A stretch of 39,408 bases of DNA from Pseudomonadota bacterium (GTDB lineage Bacteria > Pseudomonadota > Gammaproteobacteria > Burkholderiales > Burkholderiaceae_C). The position numbers and the translations under genes were made by a program. The stretch covers positions 1-39,408 of the forward strand of contig JAKOYD010000166.1 of NCBI GenBank assembly GCA_029780695.1. The letters run 5' to 3'. The notes below the pieces were generated by a model, which was given only the letters and a program-made list of their open reading frames with translations, had not been told where the DNA came from and did not search any database. This document shows positions 6,132 through 17,070 of the stretch, piece after piece (position 1 is the first letter of the stretch; every line of letters begins with the position of its first letter).

Positions 6132-7832
6132 ATGACCCCCGAGGAAATCATCCAGCAATACGGCCCGCGCGAGGCCATGGAGTACGACGTGGTCATCGTC
6201 GGCGCCGGCCCGGCCGGCCTGTCGGCGGCGATCCGCATCAAGCAGCTCGCGGCTGAAAAAGGCAACGACGTGTCGGTGGTGGTGCTGGAAAAGGGCTCCG
6301 AGCCCGGCGCACACATCCTCTCTGGCGCGGTGATGGACCCGAAGGCACTGACCGAGCTGATCCCCGACTGGAAGGAGAAAGGCGCGCCGCTCAACCAACT
6401 GGTGACCGACGACGCCTACGTCTTCCTGAGCGAGACCGGCGGCGCGCGCGTGCCGGGCCTGGCGCTGCCGCCCTTTGCCGACAACCACGGCAACTACATC
6501 GTCAGCCTGGGCAACGTGGTGCGCTGGCTGGCCGCGCAGGCCGAAGAGCTGGGCGTGGAAATCTTCCCCGGCTTTGCCGCCGCCGAAGTGCTTTACAACG
6601 AGGACGGCAGCGTCAAGGGCGTGGCCACCGGCAACATGGGTGTGGGCAAGGACGGCCAGCCGACCGAGAACTTTCAGCTCGGCATGGAACTGCACGGCAA
6701 GTACACCATCTTTGCCGAGGGTTCGCGCGGCCACCTGGGCCGGCGCTTGATCGAGCGCTTCAAGCTCGATGCGAACAGCGACCCGCAAAGCTACGCCATC
6801 GGCATCAAGGAGTTGTGGGAGATCGACCCCAGCCGCCACACGCCCGGCTTGGTGATGCACACCGCCGGCTGGCCCATGGACGAGCACACCTATGGCGGCG
6901 CGTTTCTGTACCACGCCGAAAACAACCAGGTGTATTGCGGCTACGTGATCGGGCTGAACTACAAGAACCCGTACATGAGCCCGTTCGAGGAGTTCCAGCG
7001 CTGGAAGACGCACCCGCGCGTGAAGTGGTATTTCACCGATGACCAAGGCAACGTGAACGCCAAGCGCATCAGCTACGGCGCGCGCGCCATCACGGCGGGT
7101 GGGGTGCTGGCGCTGCCCAAGACCATCTTCCCCGGCGGAGCGCTGGTGGGCTGCGAGGCCGGCTACCTGAACGTCAGCCGCATCAAGGGCAGCCACGCCG
7201 CCATCAAGACCGGCGCGCTGGCCGGCGAAGCCGCGTTTGACGCCGTGGCGGCCGGCCGCCAGCACGACGAGCTGACGGCCTACCCCGACGCGTTTGAGCA
7301 CAGCTGGCTGGCCGCCGAATTGAACAAGGACCGCAACTTCAAGAACTGGTTCAAAAAGGGCCTGACCACCGGCACGCTGATGAACGGGCTGGAGCAAATG
7401 GTCTTCCGCGGCCACGCGCCCTGGACGCTGCACCGCCATGAGCCCGACCACGTGCAGCTAAAAGCCGCCGCCGAGTGCCAGCCCATTGCCTACCCCAAGC
7501 CCGATGGCAAGCTGACCTTCGACCGCCTCAGCAGCGTGTTCATCAGCAACACCAACCACGAAGAAAACCAGCCCGCGCACCTGACGCTGAAAGACCCGAC
7601 GGTGCCCGTCAACATCAACCTGGCCAAGTTTGCCGGGCCCGAGGGACGTTACTGCCCGGCCGGTGTGTACGAGTTCGTGCCTGATGAAGCCAAGGGCGGC
7701 AACGCCCAGCGCCTGCAGATCAACGCGCAAAACTGCGTGCACTGCAAGACCTGCGACATCAAAGACCCGACACAGAACATCGTGTGGGTCACGCCCGAAG
7801 GCGGCGGCGGGCCGAACTATTCAGGCATGTGA
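6132..7832 (+). CDS. Electron transfer flavoprotein-ubiquinone oxidoreductase (ETF-QO)
   Basis: 566 residues, full length. It moves electrons from reduced ETF (fatty acid and amino acid oxidation) to ubiquinone at the inner membrane. The FAD-binding motif DVVIVGAGPAGLSAAIR is at about residues 18-34, followed by the family's GSEPGAHILSGAVMDP. Near the C-terminus NCVHCKTCDIKDPTQNIVWV supplies the three closely spaced Cys of the 4Fe-4S cluster (a fourth is expected upstream), then GGGGPNYSGM closes the protein as in the family. The ATG at 6132 follows gagaggcg. No etfAB in the window. Confidence 0.95.
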   Translation: MTPEEIIQQYGPREAMEYDVVIVGAGPAGLSAAIRIKQLAAEKGNDVSVVVLEKGSEPGAHILSGAVMDPKALTELIPDWKEKGAPLNQLVTDDAYVFLSETGGARVPGLALPPFADNHGNYIVSLGNVVRWLAAQAEELGVEIFPGFAAAEVLYNEDGSVKGVATGNMGVGKDGQPTENFQLGMELHGKYTIFAEGSRGHLGRRLIERFKLDANSDPQSYAIGIKELWEIDPSRHTPGLVMHTAGWPMDEHTYGGAFLYHAENNQVYCGYVIGLNYKNPYMSPFEEFQRWKTHPRVKWYFTDDQGNVNAKRISYGARAITAGGVLALPKTIFPGGALVGCEAGYLNVSRIKGSHAAIKTGALAGEAAFDAVAAGRQHDELTAYPDAFEHSWLAAELNKDRNFKNWFKKGLTTGTLMNGLEQMVFRGHAPWTLHRHEPDHVQLKAAAECQPIAYPKPDGKLTFDRLSSVFISNTNHEENQPAHLTLKDPTVPVNINLAKFAGPEGRYCPAGVYEFVPDEAKGGNAQRLQINAQNCVHCKTCDIKDPTQNIVWVTPEGGGGPNYSGM

Positions 7833-7851
7833 CCCGTTCTTCGGGATAAAC

Positions 7852-7883
7852 GAAGGCGCAGCGCTTGACAGAGCTGCGCCTTC
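7852..7883 (+). terminator. hairpin terminator after ETF-QO
   Basis: Perfect 11-bp stem gaaggcgcagc / gctgcgccttc with a 10-nt loop, 19 nt after the stop codon, followed by an AT-rich tract (agctatttata) rather than a pure T-run. The rest of the 316-nt gap 7833-8148 contains a diverged dispersed-repeat core (cgatagc, 7895-7901) and probably the promoter for the TRAP genes, but no gene. Confidence 0.65.
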
Positions 7884-8082
7884 AGCTATTTATACGATAG
7901 CAATCGAGCGACGCCGAAGCCGGCGCCACGCCATGCGCCGAAGCGTTTGACGCCACCACCACACCGCTTGAAAGCAGCGGTCTTCACGCCTGCGTCATGA
8001 GGTGCCAACGTGGTGCCAGCGGCACGCGCGTGCGCGACTCTTCATGCGCGAAAACCCCAAGGCGCAGGCTCGTACGAGCGCC

Positions 8083-8088
8083 CATAAT
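8083..8088 (+). promoter_or_regulatory. candidate -10 element for TRAP operon
   Basis: cataat, about 60 nt upstream of the dctP start. No convincing -35 hexamer lies at the right distance, so this is a weak prediction based on the -10 match and position only. Confidence 0.3.
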
Positions 8089-8148
8089 GGCCCGCTTTCA
8101 GGCCTCGACAGGCGGCCTTTCGTTGTCCACGATTTCAGGAGCTTCACG

Positions 8149-9120
8149 ATGAAATTGCACCAACTTGTGCTTGGCATGGGCTTTGCGTTCGGTCTGATGG
8201 CCAGCGCCGCGGCGCAAACCACGATGAAGATCAGCATCTCCACCTCGCAAAACTCGCACCAGGGCGTGGCCATCGACACCTTCGCCAAAGAGGTGGAAAA
8301 GCGCACCGCCGGTCGCTACAAGGTGCAGACCTTCTACAACGGCGCCCTGGGCGGCGAGCGCGAATCCATCGAGGCGGTGCAGCTGGGCACGCAAGAATTG
8401 GCCTTCAGCTCGACCGGCCCGGTGCCCAACTTCGTGCCCGAATCCAAGATTTTGGATGTGCCCTTCCTGTTCCGCGACAAGGCGCACGCGCGCGCCGTGC
8501 TCGACGGCCCCATCGGGCAAGAGCTGCTGACCAAGTTCGAGCCCAAGGGCTTCAAGGCGCTGGCCTGGGCCGAGAACGGCTTTCGCCACATGACCAACAG
8601 CAAGCGCGCTGTCAACGCGCCAGAAGACCTGAAAGGCTTGAAGATGCGCACCATGGAAAACCCGGTGCACATTGCCGCCTACAAGGCGCTGGGCATCATC
8701 ACCACGCCGATGGCCTTCCCCGAGGTGTTCACCGCGCTGCAGCAGGGCACGGTGGACGGGCAGGAGAACCCGCTGTCGGTCATCATCTCGGCCAAGTTCG
8801 ACCAGGTGCAGAAAAACCTGTCGCTCACTGGCCACGTGTATTCGCCCTGCATCTTCGTCATGAACAAGGCGGTGTTCGACAAGCTCTCGGCCGCCGACAA
8901 GCAGGCCTTCATCGACGCCGCCAAGGAAGGCACCAAGGCCAACCGCGCCCGCGTGGATGAGGACGACGCGAAGGGCGTGGCCGACCTGCGCGGCAAGGGC
9001 ATGAACGTGGTGGACAACGTGGACAAGGCCAAGTTCGTGGCCGCGCTCGCCAGCGCCAACGCCCAGTTCGAGAAGGATTTTGGCAAGGCCAACCTGGACC
9101 GCATCCGCAACTTCAAGTGA
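8149..9120 (+). CDS. dctP: TRAP transporter substrate-binding protein DctP
   Basis: 323 residues. An N-terminal signal peptide (MKLHQLVLGMGFAFGLMASA, cleavage after AAA near residue 24) sends it to the periplasm. It captures a carboxylate ligand and delivers it to the DctQM permease encoded next. Family marks: SQNSHQGVAIDTFAKEVEKR, FYNGALGGERE and, near residue 175, LKGLKMRTMENP, whose Arg is the usual carboxylate-binding residue of DctP proteins, then QGTVDGQENP. aggag precedes the ATG by 7 nt. The ligand (C4-dicarboxylate or other organic acid) cannot be read from sequence. Confidence 0.93.
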   Translation: MKLHQLVLGMGFAFGLMASAAAQTTMKISISTSQNSHQGVAIDTFAKEVEKRTAGRYKVQTFYNGALGGERESIEAVQLGTQELAFSSTGPVPNFVPESKILDVPFLFRDKAHARAVLDGPIGQELLTKFEPKGFKALAWAENGFRHMTNSKRAVNAPEDLKGLKMRTMENPVHIAAYKALGIITTPMAFPEVFTALQQGTVDGQENPLSVIISAKFDQVQKNLSLTGHVYSPCIFVMNKAVFDKLSAADKQAFIDAAKEGTKANRARVDEDDAKGVADLRGKGMNVVDNVDKAKFVAALASANAQFEKDFGKANLDRIRNFK

Positions 9121-9163
9121 TGCTGGCCGATGCGTGATTTGCTATTTTAAAAATAGCATGTTG

Positions 9164-9195
9164 TGCCCGTCCGCCCTGCGCGACGGGCATTTTTT
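9164..9195 (+). terminator. intrinsic terminator between dctP and dctQ
   Basis: Stem tgcccgtc (9164-9171) / gacgggca (9182-9189), 10-nt loop, then tttttt. It lies 43 nt after the dctP stop and 18 nt before the dctQ start, on the coding strand. A preceding small palindrome gctattt-taa-aaatagc is at 9141-9157. It should reduce read-through so that binding protein exceeds permease. Confidence 0.85.
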
Positions 9196-9213
9196 ATTTC
9201 AAGGCAATTGGAC

Positions 9214-9708
9214 ATGAAGGCCCTGATCCTGAGCTTAGAAAGCTGGACGACCCGCATCGCCATGGCGCTGGCCTGCGCCATGCTGGTGATCGCCTCCGCG
9301 CTGGGCGTGTTTCAGATCATCACCCGTTTCGTGCTGGAACAACCCGCCGAATGGAGCGAGGTGCTGATCCGTTTCAGCCTGATCTGGATGGTGTTCCTGG
9401 GCATTCCCATGGCGTTTCGCCAGGGCGCGATGGTGAGCGTGGACGCGCTCTACCGTGCCGTGCCGACGCACATCAAGCGCGTGCTCGATCTGCTGGTGGC
9501 GCTGGCCGCGCTGGCGTTGATGTGCATCATTTTGTGGTGGGGCTACGACTACGCGGTGCGCGGCAGCGTGCAGACCATGGCGGGGTTGGAAGCGCTGTCG
9601 ATGTTCTGGGCCTACATCGCCATGCCGGTAGGCGCGGTGTTCTCGATCCTCGGCATCGTGGCCAATTACCTCGACCCGCGCCGCATGGAACTGGAGACCG
9701 CACAGTGA
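9214..9708 (+). CDS. dctQ: TRAP transporter small permease subunit DctQ
   Basis: 164 residues with four hydrophobic helices, the layout of the small TRAP membrane subunit that supports DctM. Conserved family segments include ITRFVLEQPAEWSEVLIRF (residues about 34-52) and GIPMAFRQGAMVSVD. The start MKALILSLESWTTRIAM is chosen because it lies beyond the terminator. The gene ends in a GTGA overlap with dctM. Confidence 0.92.
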   Translation: MKALILSLESWTTRIAMALACAMLVIASALGVFQIITRFVLEQPAEWSEVLIRFSLIWMVFLGIPMAFRQGAMVSVDALYRAVPTHIKRVLDLLVALAALALMCIILWWGYDYAVRGSVQTMAGLEALSMFWAYIAMPVGAVFSILGIVANYLDPRRMELETAQ

Positions 9709-10979
9709 CTTCAGCCATGCTCATCACCATGGTGCTGGGTTTCGCGCTCAGCGTCTCGGTCGCCGTCTCGATTGGCTTGGCCGCGATCGTCGGCATCCAG
9801 GTCAGCAACGCCAACATGCTGCTCTCCGCCAAGGAGATGTTCAACGCCATCAACAAGTTTCCCCTGGCCGCCATCCCGTTCTTCATCCTTGCCGGCAACC
9901 TGATGGAAACCGGCGGCATTTCGCGCCGGCTGGTCGAGTTCGCCAAGAGCATCGTCGGCGGCGTGCAGGGCGGGCTGCCCATGACCTGCGTGCTTACCTG
10001 CATGATCTTCGCGGCGGTGTCGGGCTCGTCGGTGGCCACCACGTTTGCCATCGGCGCCATCCTGATCCCGGCGCTCATCAAGCATGGCTACCCCACCACC
10101 TGGGCCGCCGCGCTGCAGGCCACCAGCGCCGAACTGGGCGTGATCATTCCGCCCTCGATCCCCATGATCCTGTACGGGGTGTCGGCCGAGGTGTCGATTG
10201 GCGAGCTGTTCATCGCCGGCTTTGGCCCCGGCATCCTGATCAGCCTGGCGCTGATGGCCTTCGTGTGGGCTTACTGCAAGTGGAACGGCTGGGGCAAGAA
10301 CGACGGCGACGGGCGCCTGGGCTTTCTGACGGCCACGCGCCAGGCGGCCTGGGCGCTGCTCATGCCCGTGATCATCTTGGGCGGCATCTACGGCGGCATC
10401 TTCACGCCGACCGAGGCGTCGGCCGTGGCGGTGCTGTACGCGCTGGTGGTGGGCATGCTGGTGTACCGCGAAATCAGCCTGAAGGACTTGTACGCCGTGC
10501 TGCGCAAGTCGGTGGTGTCGTCGTCGGTGATCATGTTCATCATCGCCAACGCGGGGCTGTTCGCCTTCCTCATCACGCGCGCGGGTGTGCCCGAGGCCAT
10601 CGGTCACTGGCTCGAAGACGTGCTCAAGAACCCGGCGATGTTCCTGCTGGGCGTGAACGCGGCGCTGTTCATCATCGGCATGTTCATCGAGACCAGCGCG
10701 GCCATCATCGTGCTGGCGCCGATCCTGGCGCCGGTGGCGGTGCACTTCGGCATCGACCCAGTGCATTTCGGGCTGGTCATGGTGGTCAACCTGGCGCTGG
10801 GCATGATCACGCCGCCCTTTGGCGTGAACCTGTTCGCGGCCTGCACGGTGGCGCGCATCTCGCTCGACAAGATCATCCGGCACCTGCTGCCCTTTGTGGC
10901 GGTGATTCTGGTGTGCTTGATGGTCATCACCTATGTGCCGGCGCTGTCCCTGGGTTTGCGCGACCTGGTTTATCGGTGA
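9705..10979 (+). CDS. dctM: TRAP transporter large permease subunit DctM
   Basis: 424 residues, about 12 helices; the sodium-driven transport channel of the TRAP system. Marks: AIPFFILAGNLMETGGISRR near residue 60, SGSSVATTFAIGAILIPALI near residue 105, and GGIYGGIFTPTEASAVAV near residue 225. The start is taken as GTG at 9705, overlapping the dctQ stop, because ggag lies 8 nt before it; the ATG at 9717 would be 20 nt from that site. The protein starts at the first membrane helix. The stop lies about 20 nt before the glycine riboswitch. Confidence 0.93.
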   Translation: MTSAMLITMVLGFALSVSVAVSIGLAAIVGIQVSNANMLLSAKEMFNAINKFPLAAIPFFILAGNLMETGGISRRLVEFAKSIVGGVQGGLPMTCVLTCMIFAAVSGSSVATTFAIGAILIPALIKHGYPTTWAAALQATSAELGVIIPPSIPMILYGVSAEVSIGELFIAGFGPGILISLALMAFVWAYCKWNGWGKNDGDGRLGFLTATRQAAWALLMPVIILGGIYGGIFTPTEASAVAVLYALVVGMLVYREISLKDLYAVLRKSVVSSSVIMFIIANAGLFAFLITRAGVPEAIGHWLEDVLKNPAMFLLGVNAALFIIGMFIETSAAIIVLAPILAPVAVHFGIDPVHFGLVMVVNLALGMITPPFGVNLFAACTVARISLDKIIRHLLPFVAVILVCLMVITYVPALSLGLRDLVYR

Positions 10980-10987
10980 AGGCAAGC

Positions 10988-10993
10988 TAGAAT
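10988..10993 (+). promoter_or_regulatory. candidate -10 element for the gcv operon
   Basis: tagaat just upstream of the riboswitch, 9 nt after the dctM stop. Transcription would begin near 11000, at the base of the first aptamer. There is no good -35 match (ctggtt at 10965-10970). Confidence 0.4.
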
Positions 10994-10997
10994 ATTT

Positions 10998-11172
10998 TGG
11001 TCAGGAGAGAGCGCCTTAAACGCGCCGCCGAAGGCTGAACGCTCAGGCAAAAGGACTGATACAAAAGATTCTGCTGGAGAGAGGCCGCACACCGATGCGG
11101 CCCACCGAAGGGGCAAGACCGGCGTGCCAGCCAAGCAGCCGGTTGAATCTCTCAGGTAAAGGGGACAGCAGG
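10998..11172 (+). promoter_or_regulatory. tandem glycine riboswitch
   Basis: Two glycine aptamers in a row. Aptamer 1 (about 11000-11060) has the tcag/ctga closing stem, ggagagagcgcc, gccgaaggc and ctcaggcaaaaggac. Aptamer 2 (about 11071-11171) has closing stem ctgctg/cagcag, ggagagaggcc, caccgaaggggcaag and ctctcaggtaaagggg. The linker is about 10 nt. This is the classic arrangement ahead of glycine cleavage genes. Downstream, 11168-11177 can pair over 10 bp with 11226-11235, covering the gcvT Shine-Dalgarno sequence. Formation of the aptamer-2 closing stem would compete with this pairing, so glycine should turn translation on (inference). Confidence 0.95.
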
Positions 11173-11237
11173 GTTCCGCGCCCGCCGCACGTCGGCTGGG
11201 CAATGCATTTCAACAACGCATTCGAGGAGCCCTGCGC

Positions 11238-12425
11238 ATGTCCGCTGCCCACACCGAACTTCAAAAAACCCCGTTGCACGATCTGCACGTCGAACTCGGC
11301 GCGCGCATGGTGCCGTTTGCCGGCTATTCGATGCCGGTGCAGTATCCCGCCGGCTTGATGGCCGAGCACAAGCACACGCGCGAAGCGGCTGGCCTGTTCG
11401 ACGTATCGCACATGGGGCAGCTCAAGTTGGTGGGCGCCGATGCGGCCGCCGCGCTGGAATCGCTGATGCCGGTGGATGTGATCGGCCTGGGCGTGGACAA
11501 GCAGCGCTACGGCCTGCTGCTGACCGACGAGGGCACGATCATCGACGACCTGATGTTCGTCAATTGGGGCGACCCGGCACAGACCACGGGTGAAAGCCGC
11601 CCGCGCGCCGCGGGCGAGCGCGAGGGGCCGCAGCTGTTTTTGATCGTCAACGGCGCCTGCAAGGCGGGCGACATCGCGCACCTGCAAGCCAGAATCGGCG
11701 ACCGCTGCCAGGTGCTGCCCATGCCGGAGCGCGGCCTGCTTGCCTTGCAAGGCCCCAAGGCCGTCGATGCCTTGAAGCGCCTGGTACCGGGTGTTGAAAA
11801 GCTGGTGTTCATGACCGGCGGCGCCTTCGCGTGGAACGGCACCGACCTGTACATCACCCGCAGCGGCTACACGGGTGAGGATGGCTTCGAGATTTCCATC
11901 CACGGCTCGCAGGCCGAAGCCTTCGCGCGCGCGTTGCTGGCGCAGCCCGAGGTTGCGCCCATTGGCCTGGGCGCGCGCAACAGCCTGCGGCTCGAAGCCG
12001 GCCTGTGCCTGTACGGCAACGACATCGACACCACCACCACGCCGGTGGAAGCCGCGCTCAACTGGGCCATGCAAAAGGTGCGCCGCACAGGCGGCGAGCG
12101 CGCGGGGGGCTTCCCTGGTGCCGACGTGGTGCTGGCGCAGTTGGACGGCAGCCAGCCTGCCACCCGCAAGCGCGTCGCACTCATCGCCAAGGAGCGCGTG
12201 CCAGTGCGCGAGCCCGCGCCACTGGAAAACATGGACGGCCAGACCATCGGCCAGGTCACCAGCGGCCTCATCAGCCCCACGCTGAACCAGGCCATCGCCA
12301 TGGGCTACGTGCAACCCGACTGCGCCGCCGTCGGCACCGAGCTTTTCGCCATGGTGCGCGGCAAGCCGGTGCCCATGGTCGTCAGCCCCACGCCCTTCGT
12401 GCCCACCCGTTATTACCGCGGTTGA
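11238..12425 (+). CDS. gcvT: Aminomethyltransferase (glycine cleavage T protein)
   Basis: 395 residues. It transfers the methylene group from the aminomethyl-lipoyl arm of GcvH to tetrahydrofolate and releases ammonia. Marks: HVELGARMVPFAGYSMPVQY at residues 17-36, AGLFDVSHMGQ at 52-62, the folate-site motif RSGYTGEDGFEI near 213-224 and GLGARNSLRLEAGLCLYGND near 242-261. A small extra loop rich in Arg/Gly occurs near residues 116-130. The ATG follows gaggag at 8-nt spacing, in the segment that can be sequestered by the riboswitch. It is first in gcvT-gcvH-gcvP. Confidence 0.97.
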   Translation: MSAAHTELQKTPLHDLHVELGARMVPFAGYSMPVQYPAGLMAEHKHTREAAGLFDVSHMGQLKLVGADAAAALESLMPVDVIGLGVDKQRYGLLLTDEGTIIDDLMFVNWGDPAQTTGESRPRAAGEREGPQLFLIVNGACKAGDIAHLQARIGDRCQVLPMPERGLLALQGPKAVDALKRLVPGVEKLVFMTGGAFAWNGTDLYITRSGYTGEDGFEISIHGSQAEAFARALLAQPEVAPIGLGARNSLRLEAGLCLYGNDIDTTTTPVEAALNWAMQKVRRTGGERAGGFPGADVVLAQLDGSQPATRKRVALIAKERVPVREPAPLENMDGQTIGQVTSGLISPTLNQAIAMGYVQPDCAAVGTELFAMVRGKPVPMVVSPTPFVPTRYYRG

Positions 12426-12504
12426 CCTCCAGCCAATGGCATAGCCCCATCGGCTTGCAGCGCCCGCCCCACTTGCGCAATCCACTCTTATTTTTGGAGC
12501 AACC

Positions 12505-12870
12505 ATGAGCATCAAGTACACCGAAGACCACGAATGGGTCAAAGTCGAAGGCGACATCGCCACCGTCGGCATCACGCAGCACGCACAGGATGCGCTGGGC
12601 GACGTGGTGTTTGTCGAGCTGCCTGAAGTCGGCAAGACCTACGTGCAAAAAGATACCGCCGGCGTGGTCGAAAGCGTGAAAGCCGCCGCCGACGTGTACA
12701 TGCCCGTCAGCGGCGAAGTGGTCGAAGTGAACCAGGCGCTGGCCGACGAGCCCAGCCTGGCCAACAGCGACCCGATGGGCGCCGGCTGGTTCTTCAAGGT
12801 CAAGCTGGCCCAGCCCGACGAAGTCGCCGCGCTGATGGACGAAGCCGCCTACACGGCCTTCGCGGCCTGA
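12505..12870 (+). CDS. gcvH: Glycine cleavage system H protein
   Basis: 121 residues. Lipoylated shuttle protein carrying the aminomethyl intermediate between GcvP, GcvT and the L protein. The lipoyl-lysine is K59 in [12 protein letters not shown]. The typical start KYTEDHEWV and the conserved [12 protein letters not shown] are present, and length is normal. It lies 79 nt after gcvT and 78 nt before gcvP, on the same strand with no terminator. Confidence 0.97.
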   Translation: MSIKYTEDHEWVKVEGDIATVGITQHAQDALGDVVFVELPEVGKTYVQKDTAGVVESVKAAADVYMPVSGEVVEVNQALADEPSLANSDPMGAGWFFKVKLAQPDEVAALMDEAAYTAFAA

Positions 12871-12882
12871 TCGCCCCGCAGA

Positions 12883-12910
12883 GCATTGCGTGAGGCGCAT
12901 CGCGCAATGC
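12883..12910 (+). other. hairpin in gcvH-gcvP spacer
   Basis: Perfect 8-bp stem gcattgcg / cgcaatgc with a 12-nt loop. There is no T-run, so it is more likely an mRNA stability or processing structure than a terminator. Confidence 0.5.
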
Positions 12911-12948
12911 GGTGCGCCTTGCCCACGGTTTTGTCTGGAGCGCCCGTC

Positions 12949-15857
<2,909 letters not shown>

Positions 15858-15861
<4 letters not shown>

Positions 15862-16349
15862 GCGCGGCGCCGCCGGTCGTCCGCGCGGTCGACTACCGCG
15901 ACGAAGCCCATCGCACGGCGCTCGTCGCGTTGCTTCAGGCTTATGCGCGAGACCCCATGGGCGGCGGCGTGCCGTTGCCGGACGACGTGCGGTCGCGCCT
16001 GTGCGACGACCTGGCGGCCCTGCCCGCGGCCGCCAGCTTCATCGCCTGGCAAGGCGATGCGGCCGTCGGCCTGGCCAACACCTTCGAGAGCTATTCCACC
16101 TTCAAGGCGCGGCCGCTGCTCAATGTGCACGACCTGGTGGTGCTGCCGGCCCACCGCGCGCGCGGCGTGGGCCAGGCCCTGCTGTCGGCGTGCGAAGCCC
16201 ACGCGCGGGCGCGCGGCTGCTGCAAGCTCACGCTGGAAGTGCTGAGCGGTAACCAGCGCGCGCTGCGCAGCTACCAGCGCTTCGGCTTCGCCCCCTATGT
16301 GCTGGACCCCGCCGAAGGCGAAGCCGTGCTGATGCAAAAGTGGCTGTAG
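15858..16349 (+). CDS. GNAT-family N-acetyltransferase
   Basis: 163 residues. It shows the acetyl-CoA binding motif [20 protein letters not shown] (about residues 93-112; R-x-x-G-x-G) and the C-terminal [13 protein letters not shown] typical of GNATs. It should acetylate a small molecule or protein amine; the substrate is unknown. The ATG overlaps the gcvP stop by 4 nt, so it is the fourth gene of the glycine-controlled operon and probably translated by coupling. Whether it has a role in glycine metabolism cannot be told. Confidence 0.88.
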
Positions 16350-16362
16350 AGCCCCTGCAGCG

Positions 16363-16932
16363 CTACTTGTCCCGCGGCGGCGGCGGCGGCGGCTGCGGCT
16401 GCAGCCGATAAAACCGGGGATAGCGGCGGGCCACCACCGGCCCGTTGAAGTCCCAGGTCACGCACTTGCCCAGGTGCGGCGGCGGGTGCTCGGGGTCGAT
16501 CGGCACCACGCTCTGCACCATGGTCTGGAACGCGGCGGTGGCCATGTTGAACAGCAGCTCGCGCAGGTGGGCGCAGCCTTCGATGCCGCCCAGGTGCTGC
16601 TCGATCGAACGGCGCCAGCCGCGCGCCAGCTGGCAGCCCACCATGCGCTGCATCGGCGCCATGGCCTTGGGGCACGGGTCATGCGGCACATGGTCCATGG
16701 CCACTTCGATGGCGTGCACCACGGTGTCGTCGTCCACCGTCAGCCGGATCGCCATGCCGTGGATCGGCTCGCCCGGCGCCCAGTCGCCCTCGCCGGCAAT
16801 GGTGAAGGGCGCGGTCTTGCTGTCGTGCAGTTCGGCCTCGATGTCCCACAGGCCGTCGGCGCGGCGATAACCGCGAAAGACGGTACAACGATCATGCAGG
16901 TGGGTGCGCGGAGCAGGTGAAGAAAGCGGCAC
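16363..16932 (-). CDS. DUF2889 family protein
   Basis: 189 residues from the GTG at 16932. It resembles DUF2889 proteins, whose start has the form MPLS-P-PR-HLH followed by a segment ending DGLWDIEAEL, both present here. Conserved-looking segments: IHGMAIRLTVDDD, DHVPHDPCPKAMAPMQRMVG, GCAHLRELLFNMATAAFQT, and a Pro-rich tail (QPQPPPPPPRDK). The GTG start is inferred from the family N-terminus; an ATG at 17043 would add 37 unlike residues. No function is established for the family. Convergent with the GNAT gene and divergent from the P1 peptidase gene. Confidence 0.75.
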   Translation of the reverse strand: MPLSSPAPRTHLHDRCTVFRGYRRADGLWDIEAELHDSKTAPFTIAGEGDWAPGEPIHGMAIRLTVDDDTVVHAIEVAMDHVPHDPCPKAMAPMQRMVGCQLARGWRRSIEQHLGGIEGCAHLRELLFNMATAAFQTMVQSVVPIDPEHPPPHLGKCVTWDFNGPVVARRYPRFYRLQPQPPPPPPRDK

Positions 16933-17070
16933 GGCGTAAACCCCGCGACGAAACGCGGGCAAGAAGCTGACCCGCCCATTGTCGCGGCTTCGCGCGCACG
17001 TTGCCGGGGCGGGCGCAGGCACCACGCCAGCGGGCGCTAACATGCCGCATCACCACTTCGCACGACACGC

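Noticed and set aside
7889..7910. Further copy of the dispersed repeat after ETF-QO
   Set aside because: Only cgatagc is shared with the 34937 copy; too short to claim.
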